Shown: positions 42,901 to 51,192, counted from the first letter of the stretch. The stretch: DNA of 64,000 nt from Guptibacillus hwajinpoensis (GCF_029277305.1 NZ_CP119526.1), one strand, 5' to 3'. Program-made: numbers and translations. The notes: generated by a model from the letters alone, not told the origin.

Positions 42901-42946
42901 AAAGATTGCCTTATCAGATGAACTAGTGCAATCATTAGTTGAATAG
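39902..42946 (+). CDS. S8 serine protease with cell-wall-binding repeats
   Basis: 1014-residue secreted protease. Signal peptide (1-28, ending VQGA), a PPC-like beta domain (about 35-135; SFNDSEQVHWYVVHPSES), a helical linker, an I9-like inhibitor region (about 310-385), the S8 domain with Asp in VVDTGVD, His in GHGTHVSG and Ser in GTSMATPH, an acidic insertion (DYEEYYYEGEEPYPFEEP) near its end, and three cell-wall-binding repeat 2 modules (each RISGxxRYET...YPDALSA...VGG, about 720-1014). The repeats should hold the enzyme on the wall, where it may process surface proteins. ATG 39902 follows ATGGAGG. Confidence 0.93.
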   Translation: MKKISSVLVVVMIFTMLFSQFPVKQVQGATGNVPENEVTLTSSTPIEGSFNDSEQVHWYVVHPSESDIKDYTHFRMKLTSEQELNVTVYSSLENAVDNRAFDRYMGYSFENEPAMIDFPLAWIGPYYIKVEHYGGEEFEEIESEISGAYTLSYDGVTLAPSDYVMTEECPAELSTNERENGEVILKDLRTIRETVLSQTDKGKNLSGLYYKSAPFISAKMVFSKSMRENVYHDLVQLKDLFRDVAEHGSASTYKVTQQDQNAINRLYETAHDSVPAFLQKQIQTTAKSVGITNLTQSTISSILTNTGYATPKAGNRVIVKLKDDQKVSSITSKAQSYGVHAIDPLKANGAGFANMYVMEMDQSSAKSLETTSNKISKLPQVDFVEPVQQYSIFTEDRHYSYQWSLHNSGSDGGMSGVDVQFEELQKWMIGKKLKNTVIAVVDTGVDNTLADLSSSVDTSSAYNYIDRSSNAMDDNGHGTHVSGIIAAEANNHFSMAGLNSHATIMPVKVLDASGSGDTEQIAYGIKYAVDQGAQVINLSLGGSYSRVIEYALKYANDHGVTVIAASGNDGFEELSYPASSKYTISVGATNRLDIVSDYSNYGSGLDLVAPGTDIPSIMPDGHVSYMSGTSMATPHVSAVAGLLLSQKPELTPGEIQEILTETAIDVVFDEQDNPYSDYEEYYYEGEEPYPFEEPVPGYDLVSGWGRLDAFGAVRAIDGTKAAMERISGANRYETAVNVSKKGWKKSNVAVIATGRNYPDALSATPLAHRNKAPLLLTDTNALPESVMKELDRLGVEQVILVGGKSAITTNVEKQLKSLSITFKRISGSDRYETSVNVAKQLGKSEKAVVTTGAGFADALSIAPIAASLNMPILLTKKSSLPDSVGNYVKTSSMNEFFVIGGTTAIPNSVAKSLGKYVRISGNDRYETNSNVIHYFAGKLNMATPLIATGSNYPDALSGSALAASKGAPVLLTHATQAQATTKKTISKYGAFADKYYIVGGKIALSDELVQSLVE

Positions 42947-42963
42947 TGTAAATCGTATGACAA

Positions 42964-43001
42964 AGAAGAAGCCAGATGATGGTTATCATCTGGCTTCTTC
43001 T
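42964..43001. terminator. Bidirectional terminator
   Basis: AGAAGAAGCCAGATGAT / ATCATCTGGCTTCTTCT, 17 bp with a 4-base loop, between convergent protease and lipoprotein genes. Confidence 0.9.
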
Positions 43002-43006
43002 GATAA

Positions 43007-44281
43007 TTAATGCGCTAACTTACTACGTTGCGATTCAAGCTGAACGGCTTTAATGTCGCCTTCTTTAGAATCTGAAACGAAGGAAAGCTTGTTCTCTCCG
43101 GAGTTATAGACGTGAAAATAGACGTTATCAAGTTCATTGAAAATCACTTCGTCTGGTTCACCGAACTGACAAACGAGATCGGAATAAGGAATAGCTTCAC
43201 CTTCTGACAATGCATTATAACGTAGGTTGAAGACCTCTTGATCGACAGTTAAGTACGTATATTTATTGTCAAAGAAACCAGGAAGCCCTTCATAAAGGTC
43301 CTCGTTATACGTCATGGAAGGTTTCTCTTGTTTCAACTCATCTTCTGTCATCCCCAGGAAAACAGAAGAGTCTTTTAAATGACCTTGTTCCGCAAATTTC
43401 AGAAGTTCAGTATGAAATGGAGCAGCAGTACATGATGGATCTGGTTTTGTAGTTGTTAAAGGTTTCTGGTCAGTCATTGTAAAGCTACCTGTAAACTCTA
43501 TTCCTGCACCATGGTAATTGATACAGGAGTCTTCTTTAAATGTAACAACGTTATTCAGAAGAGCAAACGTTCCTTTACAAGCTGGATCATCTTTATCCTG
43601 AAATGTTGCTTCATCCCCAGTGATTTCGGCAGTTCCTGTTAGTTCACCATCCTGACCAGCATGGCTTATATCAAAATTGAACTGAAAAGAATCCTCTGAA
43701 ACGTTTGAAATACTGAGATTCCCTCGGTCATAGCTAGCATCGATGTAGAGAGCTTCCTGCCAATCGGATCCGTTACTTTCTGTGGTTTCCTCAGCCTCAG
43801 ATGGATTTGATATTTCCTGTTTACCAATTTGTATGAATGTATAAATGCCTGTGAACGATACGGTGTTCTCTTCCGTTTGACAGGCTTCACTCGTATCAAC
43901 TGCAAGTTGATTTTGTTGCCAACCGAATGTGGCTTTACACTTCTCATTAGTGGGATCAGTGAACGTCGCTGTGTCGCCATCTACTTCCGCTGTACCTGAC
44001 AGCTCTCCAACATTTAGGCCATCATATGCCTGAAGAATGAACGAAAATGAGCCTTCTTGCGGCTCGATGATGTCCATTGCTCCTAAAATCATGTTATCCT
44101 CTTCCCATTTGTATGTTCCTTCTTGAAACAAAGAGCTCATTTCACTAGACGATTTTGACTGCTTGTCCTCTGTTTCTTTCTTGGCGTCGACTTCTTCAGA
44201 CGAATTGGAAGACGTTAGAAAACTGCACGACGTTACGAGAAATAATAGGGCGAATAAGAAGATCAAACGAAGAGCTTTCAT
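43007..44281 (-). CDS. Lipoprotein with duplicated domain and C-terminal DUF4309
   Basis: 424 residues. Signal peptide with lipobox LVTSC (Cys19), a Ser/Glu/Lys-rich spacer, two related ~100-residue beta domains (first with GELSGTAEVDGDTATFTDP...CKATF, second with GELTGTAEITGDEATFQDK...CKGTF, each with two Cys), and a C-terminal DUF4309 domain (HLKDSSVFLGMTEDELKQ, QFGEPDEV). Anchored on the outside of the cell membrane. The repeats probably arose by internal duplication. Function unknown. Confidence 0.85.
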   Translation of the reverse strand: MKALRLIFLFALLFLVTSCSFLTSSNSSEEVDAKKETEDKQSKSSSEMSSLFQEGTYKWEEDNMILGAMDIIEPQEGSFSFILQAYDGLNVGELSGTAEVDGDTATFTDPTNEKCKATFGWQQNQLAVDTSEACQTEENTVSFTGIYTFIQIGKQEISNPSEAEETTESNGSDWQEALYIDASYDRGNLSISNVSEDSFQFNFDISHAGQDGELTGTAEITGDEATFQDKDDPACKGTFALLNNVVTFKEDSCINYHGAGIEFTGSFTMTDQKPLTTTKPDPSCTAAPFHTELLKFAEQGHLKDSSVFLGMTEDELKQEKPSMTYNEDLYEGLPGFFDNKYTYLTVDQEVFNLRYNALSEGEAIPYSDLVCQFGEPDEVIFNELDNVYFHVYNSGENKLSFVSDSKEGDIKAVQLESQRSKLAH

Positions 44282-44583
44282 ATGATTCCTCCCACTGTTG
44301 ATAGATTATATAATGATTATACACAAGCTTATTTGAAAGAATGGACTATTGGTGTCGAGGAAGAAAAATTAGGTTTGTCTAGTTTAAAAGAATGACTCTG
44401 TAAATTAATAGTCAATTTCCGGGGAAATGATTGGAAGAAGTCGAAAGACCAATATTTTCCTTAAATCGACGTTGAGAAAGATCGAATTTCATCAGTTCAA
44501 TTGGAATTAAAAGCAATCTTGAAGTGGATTATGGTATCCTTTTGCTATTAATGTCATTTCGTTTGAAAGGTAGATGGGCTTAA

Positions 44584-44673
44584 TTGGAATTGATATCTGA
44601 TAATGTTGTGCTAATCGGCGTGTTTCTACTTATATTCGCGCTATTGTTAGCAAAATTCACGAAGAAGAAGTAA
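44584..44673 (+). CDS. Possible 29-residue membrane peptide
   Basis: TTG-started frame encoding one hydrophobic helix (VVLIGVFLLIFALLLAKF) and a basic KKK end, with AAAGGTAG upstream at a rather long distance. This single-helix, Lys-tailed layout is common among Bacillus small membrane proteins. It lies in an otherwise empty region (44282-44760) in which I see nothing else. Confidence 0.35.
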   Translation: MELISDNVVLIGVFLLIFALLLAKFTKKK

Positions 44674-44760
44674 GGCATTTTTAATTATTACTCTTATCCA
44701 ACTACTTGTACGAGAATAGCCAAAAACAAAGATTTAATAAGAGAAAGGGGGTTCGACACC

Positions 44761-44991
44761 GTGGGGAAATGTACCATTGATCATTCATATGGGGATGTTT
44801 TAGCAAAGCTTGAAGATCAATCAGACTTTATGCCTGATGCGCTTGTTCAAAAGACCTATAAATTTCTTCAACAAACGATTTCTCAAGAAGCGTTGAATGA
44901 GCTGTTTCATCTCTTAAAAAAGTATGATTTAGCAACTGATTCAGAGAGAGAAAAGCGAAATCAAGAAATTGAAAATATGACAGGTCGATAA
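44761..44991 (+). CDS. Small hypothetical protein
   Basis: 76 residues, soluble, helical, unrecognised. The frame starts at GTG after AAAGGGGG. Segments DALVQKTYKFLQQTISQEAL and LFHLLKKYDLATDSEREKRN look like two helices; the tail is charged. It may be a Bacillus group-specific protein. Followed by a strong terminator. Confidence 0.65.
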   Translation: MGKCTIDHSYGDVLAKLEDQSDFMPDALVQKTYKFLQQTISQEALNELFHLLKKYDLATDSEREKRNQEIENMTGR

Positions 44992-44997
44992 GGTAAA

Positions 44998-45032
44998 CAG
45001 AGGTTATGTTGCAGCTTGCATCATAACCTCTG
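44998..45032 (+). terminator. Terminator-like hairpin
   Basis: CAGAGGTTATG / CATAACCTCTG, 11 bp with a 13-base loop; no T-run follows. Confidence 0.65.
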
Positions 45033-45216
45033 TGTAGGTAAATGACGAAGGTTTCATTTTTGTGTCATTGTGTTGAACAACCTAGTAATGTAAGCGGTTT
45101 CGGATTATAATAAAGGTGAAGATAATCTGTCATATGACAAATTGTTCAGTGAAGCGTGTCGGTCTGCAGGTGTAACTCCTTTTCTATGAAAAATGATGAT
45201 ATTGGAGGGATATGAG

Positions 45217-45573
45217 ATGAAGCAAAGTGCAATGGAACAACGAATTGCTGAGCTTGAAGAGACGGTCGACTATCTTTTATTCAGGCAAGAGCTCCTTTTC
45301 TCAAACACATCAATCGATCGAGTGCTATACGAATATGGGATTAAAAGAGAGCAGTATGATCGTATTATCCTTTTGATGACAGATTATGAAGAAAGTATTG
45401 TAGAGAAGAAATCAGTCAATCATTACGCATTTGAAGAAGCGATTTATGGCATTGTCCCCGAGCAAGCAGGTAACCATCAATTTGCAGAATACTTAACAAG
45501 GGTGTTCTGGGAAAATGACTGCTGTCAAAATGTCTTTAAAGAGCTTTATGCAATGGAACTATACTCACTTTAA
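45217..45573 (+). CDS. DUF1878 family protein (YhaI-like)
   Basis: 118 residues. It begins with a coiled coil (EQRIAELEETVDYLLFRQEL) and continues with IKREQYDRIILLMTDYEESI and AIYGIVPEQAGNHQFAEYLT, matching DUF1878, the family of B. subtilis YhaI. ATG 45217 follows GGAGGGAT. Function unknown. Own terminator follows. Confidence 0.82.
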   Translation: MKQSAMEQRIAELEETVDYLLFRQELLFSNTSIDRVLYEYGIKREQYDRIILLMTDYEESIVEKKSVNHYAFEEAIYGIVPEQAGNHQFAEYLTRVFWENDCCQNVFKELYAMELYSL

Positions 45574-45589
45574 ATAAGTTGTAAGGTGT

Positions 45590-45619
45590 AAGGCAGTTGA
45601 ATTTCTCAACTGCCTTTTT
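45590..45619 (+). terminator. Terminator after the DUF1878 gene
   Basis: AAGGCAGTTGA / TCAACTGCCTTTTT with a short loop. Confidence 0.85.
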
Positions 45620-45694
45620 GAATTTCTTTTTTATGTAAGAAACGTGATACGATTGTGGATGGGAGCAAGTACAAATAGAAAGTAGTGAACTCTT

Positions 45695-46888
45695 ATGACT
45701 CAGAAATTATTCTATGAAGATCCATACCTAACAAGTTTTCCAGCACAAATTGTAAAGCAAACGACTGATGATGCGGATCGCCGTTATGTTGTCCTAAATC
45801 AAACAGCCTTTTATCCGACTGGCGGGGGACAACCTTTTGACAAAGGAATGTTAAATGGAGTCGCTGTTACCGATGTGGAAGAAGTGAACGGTGAGGTTCG
45901 ACACTTTGTTGAAAGAGAAGTGGAAGAAGATGTGCAAGGTGAAATTAATTGGATGAGACGGTTTGATCATATGCAGCAACATGCTGGACAGCATATTCTA
46001 TCTGCTGCATTCGAAGACCGTTTTGGATATAAAACGGTAAGTTTTCATCTCGGACAGGAAGTTTGTACGATTGATCTTGATATCTCATCATTAGATGAAG
46101 CAGAAGTAAGAAATGTGGAAGCTCTCGCTAACTCATTTGTTCAAAATAACCATCCAATTGAAACGAAATGGATTACGAATGAAGAAGTGACTCAATTTAA
46201 TCTTCGGAAAGAAGTCTCAGTAACTCATCATATCCGTCTTGTTTTAATTTCAGATGTTGATACTAGTGGCTGTGGTGGGACACATCCTTCTTCAACAGCT
46301 GAGGTAGGTGCCATAAGCGTTCTGAAATGGGAGAAACTGAAGAAGCAATTGCGTGTTCATTTTGTGTGTGGCAATCGCGTGTTGGATCAGCTACATCAAA
46401 AACAAAAGGTAGTGCAGGGACTTACAAATGGTCTCAATGTCCCACAGGGTGATCTTGTTGATGCAGCTAATCGTCTCGTCATGCAAACGAAAGAGCACGA
46501 GAAAATAATAGAGGAGTTGAACGATCGTCTTCTCACATTTAAAGCGAAAGAGCTGTTGCAGTCTGCAGAGACGATACATGGGCAAAGAGTAGTACAAATG
46601 ATCTCCTACGAGTACGGTATGAAGGAGATTCAAAAGCTTGGCAAAACAATTTTGAATGAAGATCCATCTGTTATTGTTTTCTTAATAAGTGAGGTGGAGA
46701 ATAAACTTCAGGTTGTGTGTGGCAGAGGAGCAGAGCTTCATTTGGATATGAACCTCGCTTTGAAAGAAGTCCTACCGCTTATCAACGGTAAAGGCGGAGG
46801 GAAGAAAGAGTTTGCTCAAGGTGGCGGAGATGCTATTAGGTCTGCAGAAGAGATTTTGATTGAGCTAGTGAAGGTGAGTTTACAATAG
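45695..46888 (+). CDS. Alanyl-tRNA editing protein AlaX-L
   Basis: 397 residues; a free-standing editing enzyme that hydrolyses Ser- or Gly-tRNA(Ala). N-terminal second-additional domain: FYPTGGGQPFDKG, then the zinc motif QQHAGQHIL (HxxxH, near residue 93) and CGGTH (near 190). A coiled linker and a C-terminal DHHA1 domain (VCGRGAELHLDMN, INGKGGGKKEFAQGGGD) make it the long AlaX form. The aminoacylation domain is absent, so it is not AlaRS. Confidence 0.9.
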   Translation: MTQKLFYEDPYLTSFPAQIVKQTTDDADRRYVVLNQTAFYPTGGGQPFDKGMLNGVAVTDVEEVNGEVRHFVEREVEEDVQGEINWMRRFDHMQQHAGQHILSAAFEDRFGYKTVSFHLGQEVCTIDLDISSLDEAEVRNVEALANSFVQNNHPIETKWITNEEVTQFNLRKEVSVTHHIRLVLISDVDTSGCGGTHPSSTAEVGAISVLKWEKLKKQLRVHFVCGNRVLDQLHQKQKVVQGLTNGLNVPQGDLVDAANRLVMQTKEHEKIIEELNDRLLTFKAKELLQSAETIHGQRVVQMISYEYGMKEIQKLGKTILNEDPSVIVFLISEVENKLQVVCGRGAELHLDMNLALKEVLPLINGKGGGKKEFAQGGGDAIRSAEEILIELVKVSLQ

Positions 46889-46892
46889 GAAG

Positions 46893-46928
46893 AAGGCGCG
46901 AAGGGTATCAACCAAACGCGCCTTTTCT
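46893..46928. terminator. Bidirectional terminator
   Basis: AAGGCGCG / CGCGCCTTTTC with a 16-base loop between convergent genes. Confidence 0.75.
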
Positions 46929-46938
46929 ATGTCATTTC

Positions 46939-47922
46939 TTATACACTTTGCTTAAGCTTTCGACCATCTTCCTTATTCTTTACGCCTATTTTCTTCACGT
47001 TAAAACTGTGTAGAACAATACCTAATATGATAAGACTAATGCCAGTCCATGCAAGACTCCCTGGTAGAGGACTTGAAAGAAGTAAAGATTCTCCAGCTAC
47101 GACGAACAACACTTGTGTAGACTGGGTGGCTTCAACTGCAGCGAGTTTTCCTTGGTTAAGTCTAACCCGATCAGTTGCGATGAAGAAAAGAGTTGTCGCA
47201 ATGAGGCCGGAACAAACGGCGACAATGAAAGATTGAATTAGTTGATCAGTAGTAGGTGGTCCTACTTGTTGAATTGCAATAAGACTAATGATAATCCAGA
47301 ACGGTAGTGAAGCTAGCGTCATACCTAGTACACGTTGAAACGTATCGAGTCTACCTTCACAAAGCTCCATCATTTTGCGGTTCCCAAGTGGATATGCAAA
47401 GGCGGCAAGAAGGACGGGAAGGATTCCAACCGTAACTTCCAATAATGTAAGATCTTTGGCTTTTGGGAGTTGGATGAGCATCACACCGATTAGAATGATG
47501 ACGGAGATGTAAAGTGCTTTTGTTTGTATAGGATGTCGTTTCTTGATCAGACCTTGATCGGTTTGAATGGTTTGGAAGAAGAGAGGCGCAACGAAAATCC
47601 CTCCAACAATCGTGATTTGCCATGTCCCAGCTACGAGCCAACCAGGTCCGTATGCAGCAGCATAAGTTAAAGGAGCGTAGAACAACACAAATCCTACGAA
47701 GCTCCACCACATCCACAAAAAAGGATGTTTTCTCATTTCAACAATTACTTGTTTCAAATTATGTCTACCTAGTACAATAAGAATTAGAAAAGGTACCATG
47801 AACAGAAATCGCAAAGACGAGCTCCACATCCAGCTTCCTCCAGCAAGCTCCATTGATCGATTCAGTATGAATGTAACAGAAAAAAAGATAGAAGCGAGAA
47901 TTCCGATAGCAAGTTCCTTCAT
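46939..47922 (-). CDS. DMT-type multidrug resistance efflux transporter
   Basis: 327 residues with about ten hydrophobic segments in the pattern of the drug/metabolite transporters (multidrug resistance efflux group). Start region MKELAIGILASIFFSVTFILNRS, a Trp-rich loop GGSWMWSSSLRF, and a duplicated five-helix plan. The start is uncertain: AAGGATG precedes a run of in-frame ATG codons, and ATG 47922 fits best. Divergent from an XRE-cupin regulator 112 bases away, which may control it. Substrate unknown. Confidence 0.82.
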   Translation of the reverse strand: MKELAIGILASIFFSVTFILNRSMELAGGSWMWSSSLRFLFMVPFLILIVLGRHNLKQVIVEMRKHPFLWMWWSFVGFVLFYAPLTYAAAYGPGWLVAGTWQITIVGGIFVAPLFFQTIQTDQGLIKKRHPIQTKALYISVIILIGVMLIQLPKAKDLTLLEVTVGILPVLLAAFAYPLGNRKMMELCEGRLDTFQRVLGMTLASLPFWIIISLIAIQQVGPPTTDQLIQSFIVAVCSGLIATTLFFIATDRVRLNQGKLAAVEATQSTQVLFVVAGESLLLSSPLPGSLAWTGISLIILGIVLHSFNVKKIGVKNKEDGRKLKQSV

Positions 47923-48034
47923 ACATAAACACATCCTTAGCATTTGGTATATCATGATTAACTTTAGATATAATATAATATACTAATCGAATAGGCAGAA
48001 AAGTACAACAGTAAATGATTGAGAGGATCATCAA

Positions 48035-48619
48035 ATGAGTGATAAAGAATTGAAAGAAGCAGAAAAACTCGCAAGACAAGTTGGGATAACCTTAAGAGGA
48101 ATCAGAAAAGAACGGAGTATTAGTTTGCAGGAATTGGCTGACTTAACAGAGGTAAGTAAATTAACACTAGGTAAAATCGAAAGAGGAGAAGCGAATCCTT
48201 CCTTAACAATCATATGGAAAATCGCAAATGGCCTTGCTATTCCTATTTCAACGTTACTTGCTGAAACACAAGAAGTTGTTATTTCTAGAAAAAATGAAGG
48301 AAATAAAGTATTGAGTGCTAATGAAGCACTTACGCTTGAACCAATGTTTACTAATAGTGGCTATGGTTCAATTGAAACGCATAGGGCATTCCTAAAAGCG
48401 GGCGGGGAATATGTTGCTGATGCGCACCAAGATGGAGTAATTGAATATGTAACGGTGATGGAGGGAAGCGTGACGGTTCAGGTTCAAGATCAAATGTATG
48501 AGTTACAAACATACGACTCCATTAAATTTAATGCAAATCAAAAGCATGGATATCTCAACTACGGTTCCACACCAGCAACCCTACACTTTGTTATGATTTA
48601 TACAAAGACAACATATTAA
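48035..48619 (+). CDS. XRE-family regulator with C-terminal cupin domain
   Basis: 194 residues. N-terminal helix-turn-helix (LRGIRKERSISLQELADLTE, SKLTLGKIERGEANPSL, about 20-75) and a cupin_2 domain (about 110-190; YVTVMEGSVTVQVQDQMYEL, NQKHGYLNYGSTPATLHFVM). This group senses a small ligand through the cupin. ATG 48035 follows AGAGGATC. Probably regulates the divergent DMT transporter; inference from position. Confidence 0.88.
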   Translation: MSDKELKEAEKLARQVGITLRGIRKERSISLQELADLTEVSKLTLGKIERGEANPSLTIIWKIANGLAIPISTLLAETQEVVISRKNEGNKVLSANEALTLEPMFTNSGYGSIETHRAFLKAGGEYVADAHQDGVIEYVTVMEGSVTVQVQDQMYELQTYDSIKFNANQKHGYLNYGSTPATLHFVMIYTKTTY

Positions 48620-48651
48620 GTCATCTTAGTAAAAGATAATCTTATTGAAGG

Positions 48652-48675
48652 CGAGTGAAACTGAGGTTTCACTCG
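48652..48675 (+). terminator. Hairpin after the XRE-cupin gene
   Basis: CGAGTGAAAC / GTTTCACTCG with a 4-base loop; no T-run. Confidence 0.65.
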
Positions 48676-48715
48676 AATGAGCCAAAAATCGAGAAATCAA
48701 CAATATGAGCTAACA

Positions 48716-48915
48716 TAGCCTTTTTGAAAGAGGTTTTTGTGTAAAAAACGAGACTAACTGATTGGAGCGGAAGGATGCTCGACTCCTGCGGGACTAGCGG
48801 GACAGGTGAGACCCCACAGGCGCAATTTTTTAGTGCGCCGAGGAGGCTCACCGCCCGCCCCGCGGAAAGCGAGCATCCTGGAGCGGAAATTACCACCATT
48901 TACGAAAACAGCCAA
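48716..48915 (+). repeat. Interspersed repeat, filled copy B
   Basis: Same element as copy A. Direct repeats GGAGCGGAA at 48764-48772 and 48880-48888 surround a 107-bp GC-rich core (48773-48879). The apex differs from copy A: GGCGCA and TGCGCC form a new 6-bp hairpin around ATTTTTTAG, in place of the GAGCGTTAGCGACGAGG apex. Outer left flank has TTTTTGAAAGAGG and the right flank ACGAAAACAGCC. Reading frames inside it are repeat artefacts. Confidence 0.85.
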
Positions 48916-48917
48916 CT

Positions 48918-48954
48918 AAAAAGCAAGCCACAACTATCTGTAGCTTGCTTTTTT
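48918..48954. terminator. Terminator of the SulP gene
   Basis: AAAAAGCAAGC / GCTTGCTTTTTT with a 14-base loop; adjacent to repeat copy B. Confidence 0.8.
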
Positions 48955-48958
48955 GACC

Positions 48959-50407
48959 TTATTTATTATAAACCGCTAATCGGTCTATTAACTGAGAACT
49001 TTCCTGATTCACACCAGTTATTTCAACTTCAATATCATTTTGCCTGAACTTCGAAACAACCTTATCAACTGCTCCAACACCTGAATCGTCCCAAACATGA
49101 GCGTTTGATAGATCAATTTCTACCCGTTCAACTGAGTCTTTATAATCAAAGCCATTCACTAACTCAGTAACGGAAGCGAAAAACAGTTGACCGTGAACAT
49201 GGTAGATTTTCTTTTGCGTGTACTCATCTACTTTTTCATCAATGTGCACTTTTGAAATCTTCGATGCGAAGAAGAGAGCACTTAAGATAACACCTGCGAA
49301 CACACCTTTTGATAAATCGTGTGTTGTGACAACAGTCACGACGGTTACAACCATAACGGCAGCATCAGAACGCGGCATTTTGTGAAGATTTCTAACGGAT
49401 GACCAATCGAATGTACCGATTGATACCATAATCATAACGCCTACAAGTGCAGCCATTGGGATCTTAACGAGAAGATCGTTCAGTACGAGAATAAGGAACA
49501 TCAGAAATACACCTGCAACAAGTGTAGAAAGACGACCACGACCACCAGATTTCACGTTAATAACAGACTGTCCAATCATTGCACAGCCGGCCATTCCGCC
49601 GAAAAATCCAGCAACAACGTTGGCCGTACCCTGGCCTTTAGCTTCTCTATTTTTATCACTATCTGTATCTGTTAAATCATCTACAATCTGAGCTGTTAAG
49701 AATGTCTCTAGTAGTCCAACGATGGCTAAAGCCATTGAATATGGAAAAATAATTGCAAGCGTTTCGAAATTCAACGGAATGCTTGGAATTAAGAATAATG
49801 GAAGAGCCTGTGTTAATTCACCCATATCGCCTACAGTTCTTACACCACTACCTGTCATAATTGCAACGATTGTAATGACGACAATTGCAATTAATGGTGA
49901 AGGCAAAGCTTTCGTAAATCGTGGAATAATGTAAATGATAGCAAGCGCTCCTGCGACCATTGCGTACATTGGCCATGATTCACCAGCAAAGTGAGGCAGT
50001 TGAGATGTGAAGATTAGAATACCTAGTGCATTTACGAAACCAACCATAACGGAGCGTGGTATGAATTTCATAAAACGCGCTAATTTAAAAACGCCAAGTA
50101 GGAATTGAATGATTCCGGTTAGGATCGTAGCAGCAAGTAAATACTGGAGACCATGATCGGCGACAAGTGTAACCATTAAGAGCGCCATCGCTCCGGTAGC
50201 TGCGGAAATCATCCCTGGTCTACCACCAACAAAAGCTATGACAACAGCAATACAGAAGCTCGCATACAAACCAACCATTGGATCGACACCTGCGATAATG
50301 GAAAATGCGATTGCTTCTGGAATTAAGGCAAGTGCGACAACGATTCCGGCGAGCGTATCGTTTTTCACATTCCCAAACCAGTTTTCTTTAATTGAAGTTA
50401 AATTCAA
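48959..50407 (-). CDS. SulP family inorganic anion transporter
   Basis: 482 residues. SulP transporter with ~12-14 membrane segments: AGIVVALALIPEAIAFSIIAGVDPMVGLYASF near the start is the family signature, GGMAGCAMIGQSVINVKSGGRGRLS in the middle, and a C-terminal STAS domain (about 395-480; VERVEIDLSNAHVWDDSG). TTG start follows AAAGAGGTG. The substrate may be sulfate or bicarbonate; a sulfate link would fit the sulfite reductase genes 14 kb away, but they are not in one operon. Confidence 0.92.
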   Translation of the reverse strand: MNLTSIKENWFGNVKNDTLAGIVVALALIPEAIAFSIIAGVDPMVGLYASFCIAVVIAFVGGRPGMISAATGAMALLMVTLVADHGLQYLLAATILTGIIQFLLGVFKLARFMKFIPRSVMVGFVNALGILIFTSQLPHFAGESWPMYAMVAGALAIIYIIPRFTKALPSPLIAIVVITIVAIMTGSGVRTVGDMGELTQALPLFLIPSIPLNFETLAIIFPYSMALAIVGLLETFLTAQIVDDLTDTDSDKNREAKGQGTANVVAGFFGGMAGCAMIGQSVINVKSGGRGRLSTLVAGVFLMFLILVLNDLLVKIPMAALVGVMIMVSIGTFDWSSVRNLHKMPRSDAAVMVVTVVTVVTTHDLSKGVFAGVILSALFFASKISKVHIDEKVDEYTQKKIYHVHGQLFFASVTELVNGFDYKDSVERVEIDLSNAHVWDDSGVGAVDKVVSKFRQNDIEVEITGVNQESSQLIDRLAVYNK

Positions 50408-50762
50408 TGTGGCACCTCTTTCTAACTCTAGTATTGTGATGACTTCTAACTCTCATAGAAGTCGGGTCCGTTTACAACAAGATGAATTCTAGCATAGAAT
50501 CTATGAAAATAAAAGTTCTTATGTAAGCCTACATCAATGCGTTTTTCCTTTAATTTGCTTTCTTTATCTCCTATATTCTTTAATTTTCTTTTTGATAATT
50601 TTGCTTGATTGGAATTCAATGCAACCATTTATATTCATTTTTAACCTATTTAACTATTATTTGATATAACCTGTTATAATGAGTTATCTTATTGTTAGAG
50701 TGATCTTCACGAGGAAATAAATTTTGTTAGACTAAGAAGATAGAGTGATAAGGGGCGATACA
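50408..50762. other. AT-rich intergenic region
   Basis: About 355 bases between divergent SulP and HTH genes. No gene; frames here lack ribosome binding sites. No firm promoter or hairpin found. Confidence 0.5.
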
Positions 50763-50954
50763 ATGGATAGTGAGCATCATGATATAATGACGATCTCTCA
50801 AGTAGCCAAATACTTTCAAATAAGTGAAATGACCACATATAAGCTCGTTCAGGATGGTAAAATTCCTGCTTTCAAAATTGGTAGTCACTGGCGAATCCAG
50901 AAATCGGATCTTACCGACTTAATTCAAAAGCTTAAAAATGGTGAACGGATCTAA
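50763..50954 (+). CDS. Excisionase-family helix-turn-helix protein
   Basis: 63 residues: MTISQVAKYFQISEMTTYKLVQDGKIPAFKIGSHWRIQKSDL is the complete excisionase/AlpA-type winged helix (MerR-like). ATG 50763 follows AAGGGGCGATA. No integrase, att site or phage gene lies nearby, so it is probably a chromosomal DNA-binding protein and not a true excisionase. Followed by a strong terminator. Confidence 0.85.
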   Translation: MDSEHHDIMTISQVAKYFQISEMTTYKLVQDGKIPAFKIGSHWRIQKSDLTDLIQKLKNGERI

Positions 50955-50979
50955 AGAAAAGTGGAAAGGCGTTTACGTA

Positions 50980-51017
50980 AAGAACCCCGATCGTCGATAC
51001 GATCGGGGTTCTTTTTT
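50980..51017 (+). terminator. Terminator after the HTH gene
   Basis: AAGAACCCCGATCG / CGATCGGGGTTCTTTTTT with a 6-base loop. Confidence 0.92.
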
Positions 51018-51192
51018 CAAGCCATTTATTTCCTCAGGAATGTTTCCACAAAAGTAAATAAAGCAACCATCATAGCTTTAGCTCCTATTTATGTGAACGG
51101 TAACATGATTGTTTCTGGTGAAACATTTTGCTTCTTTTATCGTAACCCATACTAATAGAACCATATTCTTATTTGAAGGAGTGAGGTTTAGG

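Noticed and set aside
48775..49047. A 90-codon plus-strand reading frame.
   Set aside because: It lies across repeat copy B and the end of the SulP gene, has no ribosome binding site, and its peptide is a translation of the repeat core.
50763..50954. Mobile element signalled by the excisionase-like protein.
   Set aside because: No integrase, attachment repeats or phage genes are found; this small HTH fold also occurs in stable chromosomal genes.
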